Source: Prosopocoilus inquinatus (lineage: Eukaryota; Arthropoda; Insecta; Coleoptera; Lucanidae). From it: 64,000 nt of DNA. Below are positions 35,676-45,784 of the stretch, one piece after another. Positions within the stretch are counted from its first letter, which is position 1. Each line of letters begins with the position of its first letter. The stretch is taken from the NCBI GenBank assembly GCA_036172665.1, contig CM069869.1, forward strand, positions 6,696,001 to 6,760,000, given 5' to 3'. The notes beneath the pieces were generated by a model. That model was not told where the DNA came from. It did not search any database and was given only the letters and a program-made list of their open reading frames with translations. Position numbers and translations under genes: made by a program.

Positions 35676-37160
35676 TTACCATAGTTTCGTTGGGACTTTT
35701 GCTTCTGGCACGTTTGCTTCAATTTGGCGGGAGATGGAGGACACCATGGTGCAGCTTCCCAAGATTGTTCCTTTCTTGATATTGACGGAGAAACAATTGA
35801 CGTTCATCAGGCGGACAGGTACTTCCTCCTTCGTCGTCAACAACATTTTCCCAACGAGGACTCCTCTTCCAATCCTTTGATCATCAGTATTAGGTTCAAC
35901 CATAATGACTTGCCCATCTTGAAAAACACCGTCCAGTTTTGCGTCGACGATAACCTCAGTCCTGCTGGATAATACAACGTCTTCAGCGAGGACTACTCGA
36001 GCGGCCACGTCCCCTCGTTGATGTAGAACCAACTCCTCATTATTGACCGCCATCTCGCCACGCTTTAAGTCCAATTGGAACCCGTGGGCACACATGACGT
36101 CCATGCCCAAAATTGCCTCGTCCTCTATGTCTGCCACCAGTGCACGGTGTTTTATTGGAGTTGAACCAATGGTGATGATAACCCCTACTGCACCGTGGAC
36201 AGTTGCTGATGTTCCAGTTGCAGTTTTCAGTCTCCACTTGGTCGGCTCGGTGCGTCCAGATGACTTAATGACGTCGGGTCTTAAGATGGTCTTCGTCGCA
36301 CCCGTATCCAACAACATGGTGTGAGGAATGTCATCAATGGTGACATCCACGAAGACACTGCTGGTTAACTGCCGTAGGGATATTACTTGTTTGGCTTTCG
36401 TCTTTGGGGACCTTTGAATACGGTTCGAAGTTTGCCCCTCTGCACCGACCCGGCTTAGTTTAACTGTGGCTTTCTTGGATCCTGTCTGGGCTTTGGACAT
36501 CGCCTGCGAACATGTCCTTCCTCCTGGCCACACCAGCGGCTTCTTCTGCTTGAGGTCCTGTTCCACAATGCGGCGAACATCTTCAGCGGTGGTATACTCC
36601 CTGGGTCGCTCCTTTATAGCACATCCCACCTTGGCGTTAACGGGGTCTTCCTTTTCTTCCTCTTGGAAGTCCATAGCCGCTCGCACATTGACATGCCCTC
36701 TTGAAACTCGTCTCGCCGCTTCAAATTCCAAGGCATAAGCCAATGCGTTCTTGGATGTCTTCGGATGGGTCATTCTCAATGCCTGCTGGTTGTCTGGGTC
36801 ACGAATTCCATCTATGAAGGTCTGCACCGTCAAACATTTGAGGAATTCAACAGGAGCTGTGGGATATGCCAACTGGGCCAGACGCGCTACGTCCGCTTCG
36901 AATTCTTGAAGACTTTCTCCGGATTTCTGACAGCGATTCCTCAACTGCGCATGGTATACCTCGGTCAGATGGGTCTGTCCATAACGCATTTCCATCCTAT
37001 TCACCAGCTTGTCGAAGTCTTCTTGCTCCTCTGGCGGCATCGTCTGTAGCACATCGATAGCGTCCCCTCTCAAGGCCACAATTAACGAAGTGGCTTTTTC
37101 GCTGGCCGTCCATCTGTTCGCTTTGCTGCTGCTTCGAACTGTTTGAAATAGTTGGGCCAA
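35676..37160 (-). pseudogene. gag C-terminal half and aspartic protease of gypsy element 1
   Basis: The gag capsid-type segment (LRGDAIDVLQTMPPEEQ, FEADVARLAQLAYP) is followed by the retropepsin motif MLLDTGATKTILR and the flap/second motif ILGMDVMCAHG. There is no CCHC zinc knuckle in an obvious place. The frame ends TGG TAA immediately before ATG of the RT frame. Its N-terminus is continued by a different frame upstream, so the gag is frameshifted near 37120. Confidence 0.85.
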
Positions 37161-37777
37161 GAAGACTTTCCATCGAACGTTGGTGGTTTTATTTTCAATT
37201 TCGAATTTTCTGCTGGTCCTTCCACAATTCGGGTTTCATTATTTTCTAGTGTTTGTACTGGTGGCTGATCCCCGAACATTCGCAACCCCGCCATGATTTG
37301 TTCCAGATTTTTGATTTTGTTATCCTGCTGGAATATTATTTCTTCCACATTTTCTTGCAGGTTCCTTGTTTCTTCCGATATTTTTACCACTAGTTGATCT
37401 TCGAGTCCTTTTGTTTGTTCTAGAAATTTCTCGTCGAAATTTCTGGATTGCTCTCGAAATTTCTCGTCTAAGTCTCTAGATTGTTCCAACAATTTATTCT
37501 GTAATTTGTCGAAATTTCCAGATTGTTCTAGAAGCTTCTCCTCTAAATTTCTGGATTGTTCTCGAAGTTCATCTTTCAGGATTTTATTAAAATCGACGAG
37601 ACCACACGAAATTTCGAAAAGGAACGTCTCTGGATCTTCACCAGCTCTCAACAAATCTCATCGGAGACGCTGTTGAAGTGCGCCTTTCAAACCACAGGTA
37701 TCTAACTCTTGTTCTTCCAATTCGGTTTTTAATTCCGCCACTTTTAAGTCTTTCAACAACACTTTTCTCGTAGCCAT
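37082..37777 (-). pseudogene. gag N-terminal part with SAP domain and coiled-coil repeats (gypsy element 1)
   Basis: From ATG 37777, the first 39 codons form a SAP-like helix-extended-helix (LKVAELKTELEEQELDTCGL, then LQQRL). They end at an in-frame TGA (37658-37660), after which the same frame continues. Next come repeated units of the form LEQSRNLDEKF at about 37400-37580, predicted coiled coil, and then the FDGKSSWPNYFKQFE motif typical of insect gag proteins. SAP modules bind DNA in other proteins; a chromatin-tethering role here is only a guess. Confidence 0.75.
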
Positions 37778-37876
37778 TGTTTTTTTTTTCGATAATGTAC
37801 TTATTTAATAATCTGATTAAATTTAATTTACTTTAAATTGTTTATTTACTTGCACAAACCCCGCACCTGACACCAC

Positions 37877-38099
37877 TGTTACGTTTCTAGGGTTTAAATT
37901 AATTTATTTAATCGAATAAAATACTCGGTAACAAACTTAACCGTAATTTAATAATGCTTACGAACTAATTTATTTGCAACAATTTATTTTATACACTAAA
38001 TCTAACTTCGACGATCGCTATTAGAATTCGATTGACTCCTGAGTCCACTCCGGCCGATTTTGAATCCTTTGCTGCCGTCTCGAATTTTCCAAGCTGGAA
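37877..38099 (-). repeat. 5' LTR of gypsy element 1, outer part missing
   Basis: Aligns with the inner 220 bp of the LTR at 31991-32311, with about 10 percent or more differences by eye. Similarity stops after CCAAGCTGGAA at 38099, so the U3 start is lost. It is followed on the internal side by a tRNA-primer-like sequence. Confidence 0.8.
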
Positions 38100-40380
38100 C
38101 CTTAACCACCCACCGACGACCATGATTGTTTATTAATTACGGTAAACCCCACTATTGATTACTTTTAATTTAGCACTTGCTTTTAAATTAAAATTATTAT
38201 TCTTCGTGAAGAAAAAAATTCCCCATTATTTTTCAAAAGATAATTTAAATTGAATTCCAATTTCTAAGTCCATTTTCAATTTGAAATACTGACACTATCT
38301 CCCCCCCCCCCCCTCCCGTATGTTCTGGTTTTTGGTTTTGTACGATTGGTTACCTTACCTCAATTCGACAATAAGGCCCCTGGACCAGAATGTTGACTGG
38401 ATTTATCACGGTCATTGTTTTAAAGATGCTGGAAACAAATCGAACCGTAAAATTTGGATTTTTACAAAATTGCGTAACTATACAGGCTGTTCGTTTTTTC
38501 GGGTGCCACTATGGGTATCTCGCTTATCTTAAGAAATACGAAGTTGGTTTAATTAGAGCAAAGTTGCACATTTTCGTGCTGAATAATAATCTCAAAAGAA
38601 ATTTGAAGTATCTTCAATGGTTTTGAAAGTATCGCAAAATAACAAAAATCTCTGATTTTCGTTTTTAATTTTTTCACGATAAACTAATCATACTAGGCAT
38701 TTCTAACCAAGACATTATTCAGACACTTTTCTATGAGGAATTCTAATATGGCATCCCTTTTCAATAATTTTCAAGATGGCGGAAAAACACCCGGCAACTT
38801 TATTTTTTCTTATGGACGCCATTTTGGATTTTAACATTTTGAGATTACGTCTTTTTTCCTCTTTACAACAATATATCACACATGGTGGTGTAATATCACA
38901 TTTTTGCCAAAAATCTAATTTTTAATTTTTTGTGAATATTGCTGAAAAACAAAACGTTCTTTTGTTGTAAACAAAAGTTTGACAGTTTGATCCTATTTCA
39001 AGTCTTGTCATTTACGTTTGTGCTAGTTTTATCGCCTTTATGAGCTCTACTAACACGCCCTCAAAGGAATGGGTAGACTTATCAGTCATCCTGTATATGC
39101 ATGCAACTTGTCTCAGTAATTATTCACCCCGTACTTTCACATTTTTTTCAAAATTTTTGGAATCGTGCAACTTTAAAATGGCGTAAGCTTTACATGATAA
39201 TGATGAACTCGGGGTTGGTTGCAATTAAAAAATTCGCGCAACTTTTCGACTTGCGTACATTTTTCGTAGATAAAAAATTGAGCAACTCAGTGTATCACCA
39301 ATTGTTGAAAAATAAAGTGAAGACATTTTTGCCGATGTGCAAGTTTCAGGAATGTGTAACATAATGCAGAAAGCGTATGCAAGTCACTTGCGCCACTTTG
39401 AAGTTGCGTTATGTCTCCGGTCTCCGGTCAATACGTTGACCAAACATTGTTCGCTTTTATCTGCATTATAAAACAGGCAGGTGATTTGCTAAGCTTTCAT
39501 TTTATCAAGACGCAGTTCGCAATGCAATTTAGGCGAGAAATTGCGTCTTGATAAAATGCAAGCTACTATACGTTGCCCGATCAAATTGAATGGTAAACTG
39601 CGTAACTTTGGGAATTGCGGTTATTTCTTAATTAAAACAACTTTTCTTAATATATAACATATTAGGCATTTAAACAATGCCTAATATGTTTTTCTTAATT
39701 TCTTGCAATTTGTTTCTGATCGCAGTAGACTATGGTTTATAATACCAAAGATTTTAAAATCAAAAAATGTCGGGTCTAGAAGGAAGTAGAAGTGGCGAAA
39801 ATTTAAAATCAATCCGTTAATAAATGAAAAAAAGTAGATGGGTGTGTAGATGAGAAGTGAAACACCCTTTTTGTAATAAAACTAACAATCTAGAGGGTGT
39901 CTATAAAATAATTGCTATTTAGTTTTTTTTATATTTGCGAATTTAAAAAGAAAAAATATAAAGGAAGTTGTAGAATTTATTTCAATACTGCTACAGTTAT
40001 TAACAAAAAAATAATTGAGCGTCGTTTTGGTTTTAAATAAAGTAACATTAAACGACATTTTAATATTAACATATTAAATCAATTTAAGCATTTTGCAAAA
40101 AATTAACTTTGAAAGTGGAAACGAAAAATATTACGGAATGAACTTTAAAAAATTTCAGTTATGAAAATTTAATGTAAAACATGTTCAAAGCGTCCTCCGT
40201 TTTTTTGTCTGTAAACTGTAAATCTTTTTAATATGTTTTGAATGACTTTTCTCAGTGTAAAAGGATCATTATTCAAATTTTCTATTTCTAAAATTATACG
40301 GTTCCGTAATTCCTCAACATCTAAAATCCCAAATCCCAAACCCCGCACAAAAAAAGTCCATGGGTGTCAATTCGGGGCTT
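38100..40380. other. AT-rich intergenic sequence with hairpins
   Basis: No gene supported. A C-rich run sits at about 38302. Imperfect palindrome at 39498-39563 (ATTTTATCAAGACGCA / TGCGTCTTGATAAAAT). Perfect hairpin at 39656-39692 (AACATATTAGGCATT / AATGCCTAATATGTT, 4-7 base loop). Confidence 0.5.
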
Positions 40381-40620
40381 AATAACAATAATAATAATAA
40401 TATCTTTTATTGGGCCATAAGCAATGGTTACGTCCAAAGAGAAAAAAATTCCAGTATCAAAGTGATGCTTGAAGAAACTCATTGATGGTATAATATGGGT
40501 GTGCCATTAAGTGCAACCTCAGCTTCTTTTCCAAAATTTTGATATTCGTGCCTTTCCAATTTTCGGGAAGTTTATTATACAGAACGGGTCATTCAATAGC
40601 GCCTTAACTATTAATTAGAA
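40381..40620 (-). mobile_element. 3' end of a LINE (minus strand)
   Basis: A tail of TTATTA repeats at 40383-40401 (seen as AATAATAATAAT on the plus strand) is followed by UTR-like sequence similar in layout to the LINE tail at 14165. Coding remnants are not readable. Confidence 0.5.
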
Positions 40621-40961
40621 AAGAAAATGTCTTCTACAAAAGTTATCGCCTATAATCAGCGAATCTCAACGAATTATTTCAACATATACAGCATGTCCCA
40701 TAAGTGAGTTACCTACGAAACTTATACTTTTTTAATGGAATGTACCAATTTTTATTGCAGATATCGATAAATTTCTTAAAAATGAGCATTTTCAATTCAG
40801 CAACTATAGCCCTAAATAGAACCATTCGCAATCTACAGCTGTTCTATTGGATTAAAGAGCTAAAATGTAGAGGTACTGTATTCATAATCAGCGGACAAAA
40901 AAATTCTTTAGCGTACCTAACTGATTATAAATATCGTGTAGAATATGAATAAGAACAACAT

Positions 40962-41960
40962 TTTTTATGTATGTGCGTTTGCACAGAAACAATTAAAACT
41001 TAAAAGTTTAAATTTCTCGAGAAATGTAAATGGAACGTCCTCTATATTTTAACATATTCGAATAGCTCGTGAAATTATGTTTCTAACAAATGCAACATGT
41101 ATTGTTTTGAAGCTTACGGTTTTCGAGATATCTGCACTTACTGATAGAACTACTGGCAAGAACCATATTTCAAGAAAATAAACAAAAGAAAAGGGCACAA
41201 TTACGTTTATCTGTTAAATCTCAAGGAAGTATTGATCCGAGAACTTAAGTTCACTATAAGAACTGCTTACAGCTGAAACTAACTAACTGCTGAAGTACTA
41301 ACAAAGAAATTCGAAGTGTAATTTTGATTTAATGAAACTTGAACTCCATCAAACCTTCAATTTATTTTCAACACCTAATAGACATCTTGGAAACTATTGA
41401 ATATCTGCTAATCATTTCTAGCAATTTTTTTGAAAAAATTGTCTTATTTTTTAATATCCAATCGTATTTGGTTGAATTAAAAAAAAGTAATACTAGGGAC
41501 TAAAACATTTTCAATAACAAATAATTAGCGTTATATGTCGATTAGATGTTCGAAATAAATTGAAAATTTGATAGAGTTCGAGTTTTATTAAATGAAAATT
41601 ACACTGAATTTCTTTGTTAGAACTTTTAGCAATTAGTTAATTTCAGCTGTAGGCAGTTCTTTTAGTGAACTTAAGTTCTTGGATTATTTATAAATGTCAA
41701 TATTTCCTTGAGAATTAACAGATAAACCTAATTGTGCCCTTTTTTTTGTTTATTTTCTTGAAATATCGTTCTTGCCAGTAGTTCTATCAGTAAGTGCAGA
41801 TATCTCGAAAACCGTAAGCTTCAGACCAATACATGTTGCATTTGTTAAAAGCAGCATTTAACGAGCTATTGGACTGTGTTAATATATACCTGGCGATCCA
41901 TTTACATTTTTTGAGAAATTTAAACTATTAAGTTTCAATTGTTTCTGTGCAAACGTGATT
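40962..41960. mobile_element. 1-kb fold-back element with long inverted arms and 10-bp target duplication
   Basis: AGAACAACAT occurs at 40952-40961 and again at 41961-41970. Between them, arms of about 450 bp read as reverse complements: TTTGCACAGAAACAATT at the left with AATTGTTTCTGTGCAAA at the right, through AACTACTGGCAAGAAC / GTTCTTGCCAGTAGTT. The centre lies near 41455. There are scattered mismatches and small indels. Inserted at the present left edge of the gypsy 2 RT remnant. Confidence 0.8.
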
Positions 41961-42667
41961 AGAACAACATATAGAGAAATTCAAATTAGTTTTCGATAGG
42001 TTGAGAGAGGCAAATGTTAAACTAAAACCGAGTAAATGCCATTTTTTTTTAATGAAAGAAATTAAATACTTGGGGCACGTAATAACCACGGAAGGTATTA
42101 AACCCGATCCTGAAAAATTGGAGGCCGTGAAAGAGTTCCCAATTCCACGAAATGTCAAGGATGTGAGGGCATTTTTAGGATTAGTAGGTTGGTATAGACG
42201 GTTTATAAAACACTTTTCTAATATTGCTGAGACATTAACCAATTTAACTAAAAAGGGAAGCACGTTTCAAATAGATAAAAAGGTTTTAGAAGCAATCTTT
42301 GAAATTGGAAATCACTAACGAAGAGTACTGTGTTATCCAAACTTTTCAGAGCCTTTCGTTTTAGCTACCGATGCCAGTGGTAGTGGGGTAGGCACCATAC
42401 TTAGTCAAGTACGAGATGTATTCGGGAAGCCTATAGCGTTCGCAAGTCGTTAATTAAACAAAGCTGAGCGAACCTATAATGTTACTGAACGGGAATGTCT
42501 AGCTGTCATCTTTGGAATTAGACAATTTAGATGTTACCTGTATGGATGTAAATTTACCTTGGTTACCGATCACAGACCTTTAAAGTGGCTCCTGACGCTG
42601 AAAGATCCGCATTCGCGTTTGGCACGCTGGGCGTTGTTACTATCCGAGTATGAATTCGAAATTGTAC
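41961..42667 (+). pseudogene. RT C-terminal part and RNase H of gypsy element 2
   Basis: The frame starts at EQHIEKFKLVFDRL, then LKPSKCHF, KYLGHVITTEGIKPD and FLGLVGWYRRFI (RT thumb/connection). After a frame change near 42318 the RNase H follows: LATDASGSGVGTIL, ERECLAVIFGIRQF and VTDHRPLKWLL, ending at FEIV where the 42668 insertion splits it. An in-frame TAA occurs near 42452. The YxDD active-site region lies upstream and is absent. Confidence 0.88.
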
Positions 42668-45306
42668 GGTGGTGTCGAAAAGTTTTAAGACGAAATGAAA
42701 TACCCCTGGCCGTACGAATATCTGTGCTTTGCAATTATGAACCTTAACAACATTTAGCCGGCTGACCTGCTTTTATGGTACGGCCGGCGGCAAGCCTAAT
42801 AAATAAATATTGGTTACGGTTTCCAGTAATAATAACAGGTATCGTTGGTCCTATGACAATACACATACAATGGAATGATTATCTCTTTCGGTAGTATGTG
42901 TTCTGCGTTCCATGTCACAACGAAATTAAACAAAACTTTCCGACACAAGAAATTGTTCAATACTAAAAGATAATTAGTTCGCAGCTTCTTATACACAGAG
43001 AAAAATCAACAGTAAAAAGTAACACAAATTCAGAAGTAGTCAGAATAAAGACAGAAACACATTATAACAAATATTAACATAATTGTAGTAAATATTAGCA
43101 CAATTGTGGTAAATAGTCCGACAATTGTGTGAATATTTGCTACAATTTGTTTCCCTCTTCATTGTAACTACAATTTGTGTTACTTTTTACTATTGATTTG
43201 TCTCTGTGTACCTACACACTAAATTGGGATAATACACGGTAGTACCGGAAATTTTCCAGAATACCAACATTTTACAAATGTAATAGGATGTAGAGGTATA
43301 AAAGCATTCCTGCGCAAGATAATTAAACAGGATTTAAATATTAGAGACAATATTCTACTTAGTATTAATTTTCATTTTCTTATGAGATGTTTAAATTCCT
43401 CAATTTGTATTTAAATTCCCGGTTTTATGAACAGAAATTTGAATCACTTTTAAGAATATTCTTTATCATACGTTTTCATGAATTAATTAATATAACGGTA
43501 AGGTCCGATTTCATAATAGGTCTTTAATTTTAAAGTTATTTTAACCTAAAAAAAATACATTTGTTTCTCCATTCTTAAATTGACTTAGTCTGATTATGAA
43601 AACGGCCATAAGTCCAATTAAAAATTAATGTGTTATTAAAAATACTTTGTTACTCATTCGATTTATACAGAAAAAATAGGATAATAAAATAATTTTGGTT
43701 TATTTAACTCGTTTTGTTTGACACTGTATAATAGTTTGATCTAAATTAGCGTTGTAAATTTTTAATTGCAACACTTAACTTAAATTTAAATTTAAATACA
43801 TTCTGAACTTATGGCAGTTTAAAACATTTTGATTTAATATCTTTCAGTTTTGTTAACAATTTATGAAATGAATGAAATGAAAATCTAAATTGAATCTTAA
43901 AAGAAAAACAGAACGTAACAAAACCCGGGTAGGTATTATTTTTATTAACATTAAACTAAAAACAATTAACAAACTGTTACCGTTCAATTTCTGTCCGACC
44001 CCGAATCACCCTGTATATTGTTCCCCGTGAAATTATTTTCACAGACCGCCCGGCGAATTCTTTGCGCTCCGTCGATTTGCTTTCAAAGCATTTCCCCGTG
44101 TTATTCGTTTTCCTGTAAAAATTAGGATAAGGAAAAGTTTGGGTTGCGAAAGTTAAATTCTCCGGTCGCATAGATTCTTATTTAGCCTTTTTGATTTACG
44201 CATTATTGCATCATATTGTGAAATCAGTGATTCCTTTCCCACGTTAGCTACACAAAAATTGAACCCTGGTCTTTAAGCCCATTGGTCCTCGTTGACGTAA
44301 GATTCTGTCACGGTTGGCGGAGGCACACTATCTCTTCTTGTTTTAACCCCATCTCTTTCCGTTTGCCGGTGCGAAGCGATTTTGTCAGAACAGAATGATT
44401 CTCGTTCTTCTCGGTGTAACAACCCGTTTCGTGTCGTTGTGCTTTCCTTTGTGTACGTTTTCGCCCAAAAATTGATGGTGGGTGAAGGCAATAACAGCTT
44501 TTCTTGGCTGATTATATCCCGTTACACGTGAAGAGTTATAATACCTTCGTATTGTCTACGCCTGTTCCCTTCCAAGCAGTTCTGCGAACAGGCTTTAGTT
44601 AAGGGGTTTCCTCACCTCGGTGCCGCTTTCGGCAAGAGCGTCTGATTTTGTTGGCCATTCCCCGCTTCGGCACGGTCTCGTGAGTCCCGGCGGACACCTT
44701 GGAGCTGATCAACACTCCGACCGACGTGCGACACGCGCAGGGATAAGGTTGGCCTGTTTATTATTTTATTTTACGCTACCGGAAAACGGCATGTAGCTTC
44801 ACACTGCGTTGTGATACGTTTTGAAGTTGCTGACTGCTATCTTTTTTTTGCGCACCGTTCCGGTTAGTTTATTAAGTTTATTAGTTTGGTGTTTACATTT
44901 TAAGCGCGGTTGCGGCTTTTATTAGAGCTTAGATATTTTGTTTTGTTTATCGATTTTTGACTCAGTTTTAATGTCAACTTTATTATTTGTTTTGTGTGAA
45001 TAAAACTGTATTGAAAACGTATCTTGGATGAGACGTGGATACCTGTACAGGTACGTAGCAAAACTTAACATGACTTCACAAAATATAACTATATACCTGA
45101 ATTAATTTTATTAATAATTACTGTCATAATACATTACAAATTATGCAGTTCTCATTACCTGGAACTTCCTTAGTCAATGAATGAATTTTATGACCCTGCT
45201 CATCCCCTGGTCAAGAGAGGGAGAGAGAAACTGGGAGGCTCGAATGCAGAAGGTTCTAAATTCAGACAGATTTACTGCTTTTCGTCTTAAAAGTTTTCGA
45301 CAGTAG
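42668..45306. mobile_element. 2.6-kb terminal-inverted-repeat element inserted in gypsy 2 Pol
   Basis: TGTAC at 42663-42667 is repeated at 45307-45311. Removing one copy plus the insert restores continuity between the RNase H end and the macrodomain frame. The termini share TGTCGAAAA-(G/C)-TTTTAAGACGAAA in inverted orientation, 4-5 bases from each end. There is no recognisable transposase, so the superfamily is uncertain. The interior holds a smaller MITE and a GC-richer stretch (about 43925-45055) bounded by similar ACGTA(A/G)CAAAAC words, possibly a solo LTR. Confidence 0.75.
42994..43208. mobile_element. 215-bp MITE with TA duplication
   Basis: CACAGAGAAAAATCAACAGT at the left and its near-complement ending TTGTCTCTGTG at the right form inverted repeats of about 36 bp. 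TA flanks both sides, suggesting Tc1/mariner-type mobilisation. Nested inside the 42668-45306 insert. Confidence 0.75.
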
Positions 45307-45784
45307 TGTACATAGGGCTGGCGAAAAGCACGGAAATATTGACGCCTTAAGTAGGGCTTATAACTATGCTTCGAATTTCGAAGGATTTTTAAATTACCCT
45401 GACCAAAATAAAATCGAAAGCGATGATGTAACGGATGAAGTAGGTAATATATTTTCCGTTATTGGCCAAAGCTCACTCGCTCACACTGTATCTAAAGATT
45501 TGTGTATGAGCAGGGGAATAGCAAAAGAATTTAAGGCACAATTTGCTTCGGTTAACGAACTTCTAAATGGAAATAAAAATGTAGGGGATGTGGGCGTTTT
45601 GAGAATGATCGATTTCAATGTGTATTATTTGATAACTAAAGGTCGGTGTTACAATAAACTTACTTATCAAACTCTTTGGAATGCCCTTCAGGCATTAAAA
45701 AAGTGTTGCTTGTAACTTAAAGATTACCATATAGCGATGCCTCGAATTGGTTATGGACTAGATAAATTAGAATAGGAAATCGTA
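45307..45784 (+). pseudogene. OARD1/TARG1-type macrodomain inside Pol of gypsy element 2 (first part)
   Basis: The frame enters as HRAGEKHGNIDALSR, the RNase H end, runs through an acidic linker and then becomes a macrodomain: SLAHTVSKDLCMSRGIAKEF, VGDVGVLR, VYYLITKG and MPRIGYGLDKLE. The catalytic Lys is codon 45638-45640 (TK) and the Asp is 45761-45763 (GLD). In-frame stops lie at 45713-45715 and 45773-45775. The domain is cut at 45784 by the mariner-like insertion. It resumes at 47869 in the same frame, with its last strand (VKIRIF) near 47910, another stop at 47884-47886, and then directly the integrase. It is therefore part of the Pol polyprotein, not a separate gene. Confidence 0.82.

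Larger units (their letters stand above)
31991..38099 (-). mobile_element. Ty3/gypsy LTR retrotransposon 1, degenerate, with 3' macrodomain ORF
   Basis: Order on the minus strand: 5' LTR (outer part lost), primer-binding region (TGGTGTCAGGTGCGGGG next to the LTR), gag with SAP domain, protease, RT/RNase H, integrase, macrodomain ORF, polypurine tract, 3' LTR. About 6.1 kb. Breaks: in-frame TGA at 37658-37660, frame change near 37120, TAA between protease and RT at 35676-35678, frame changes near 34070 and 33540, and TGA at 32581-32583 in the macrodomain. Confidence 0.88.

Noticed and set aside
32635..36738. Many plus-strand ORFs opposite gypsy element 1
   Set aside because: They are antisense shadows of the gag-pol frames.
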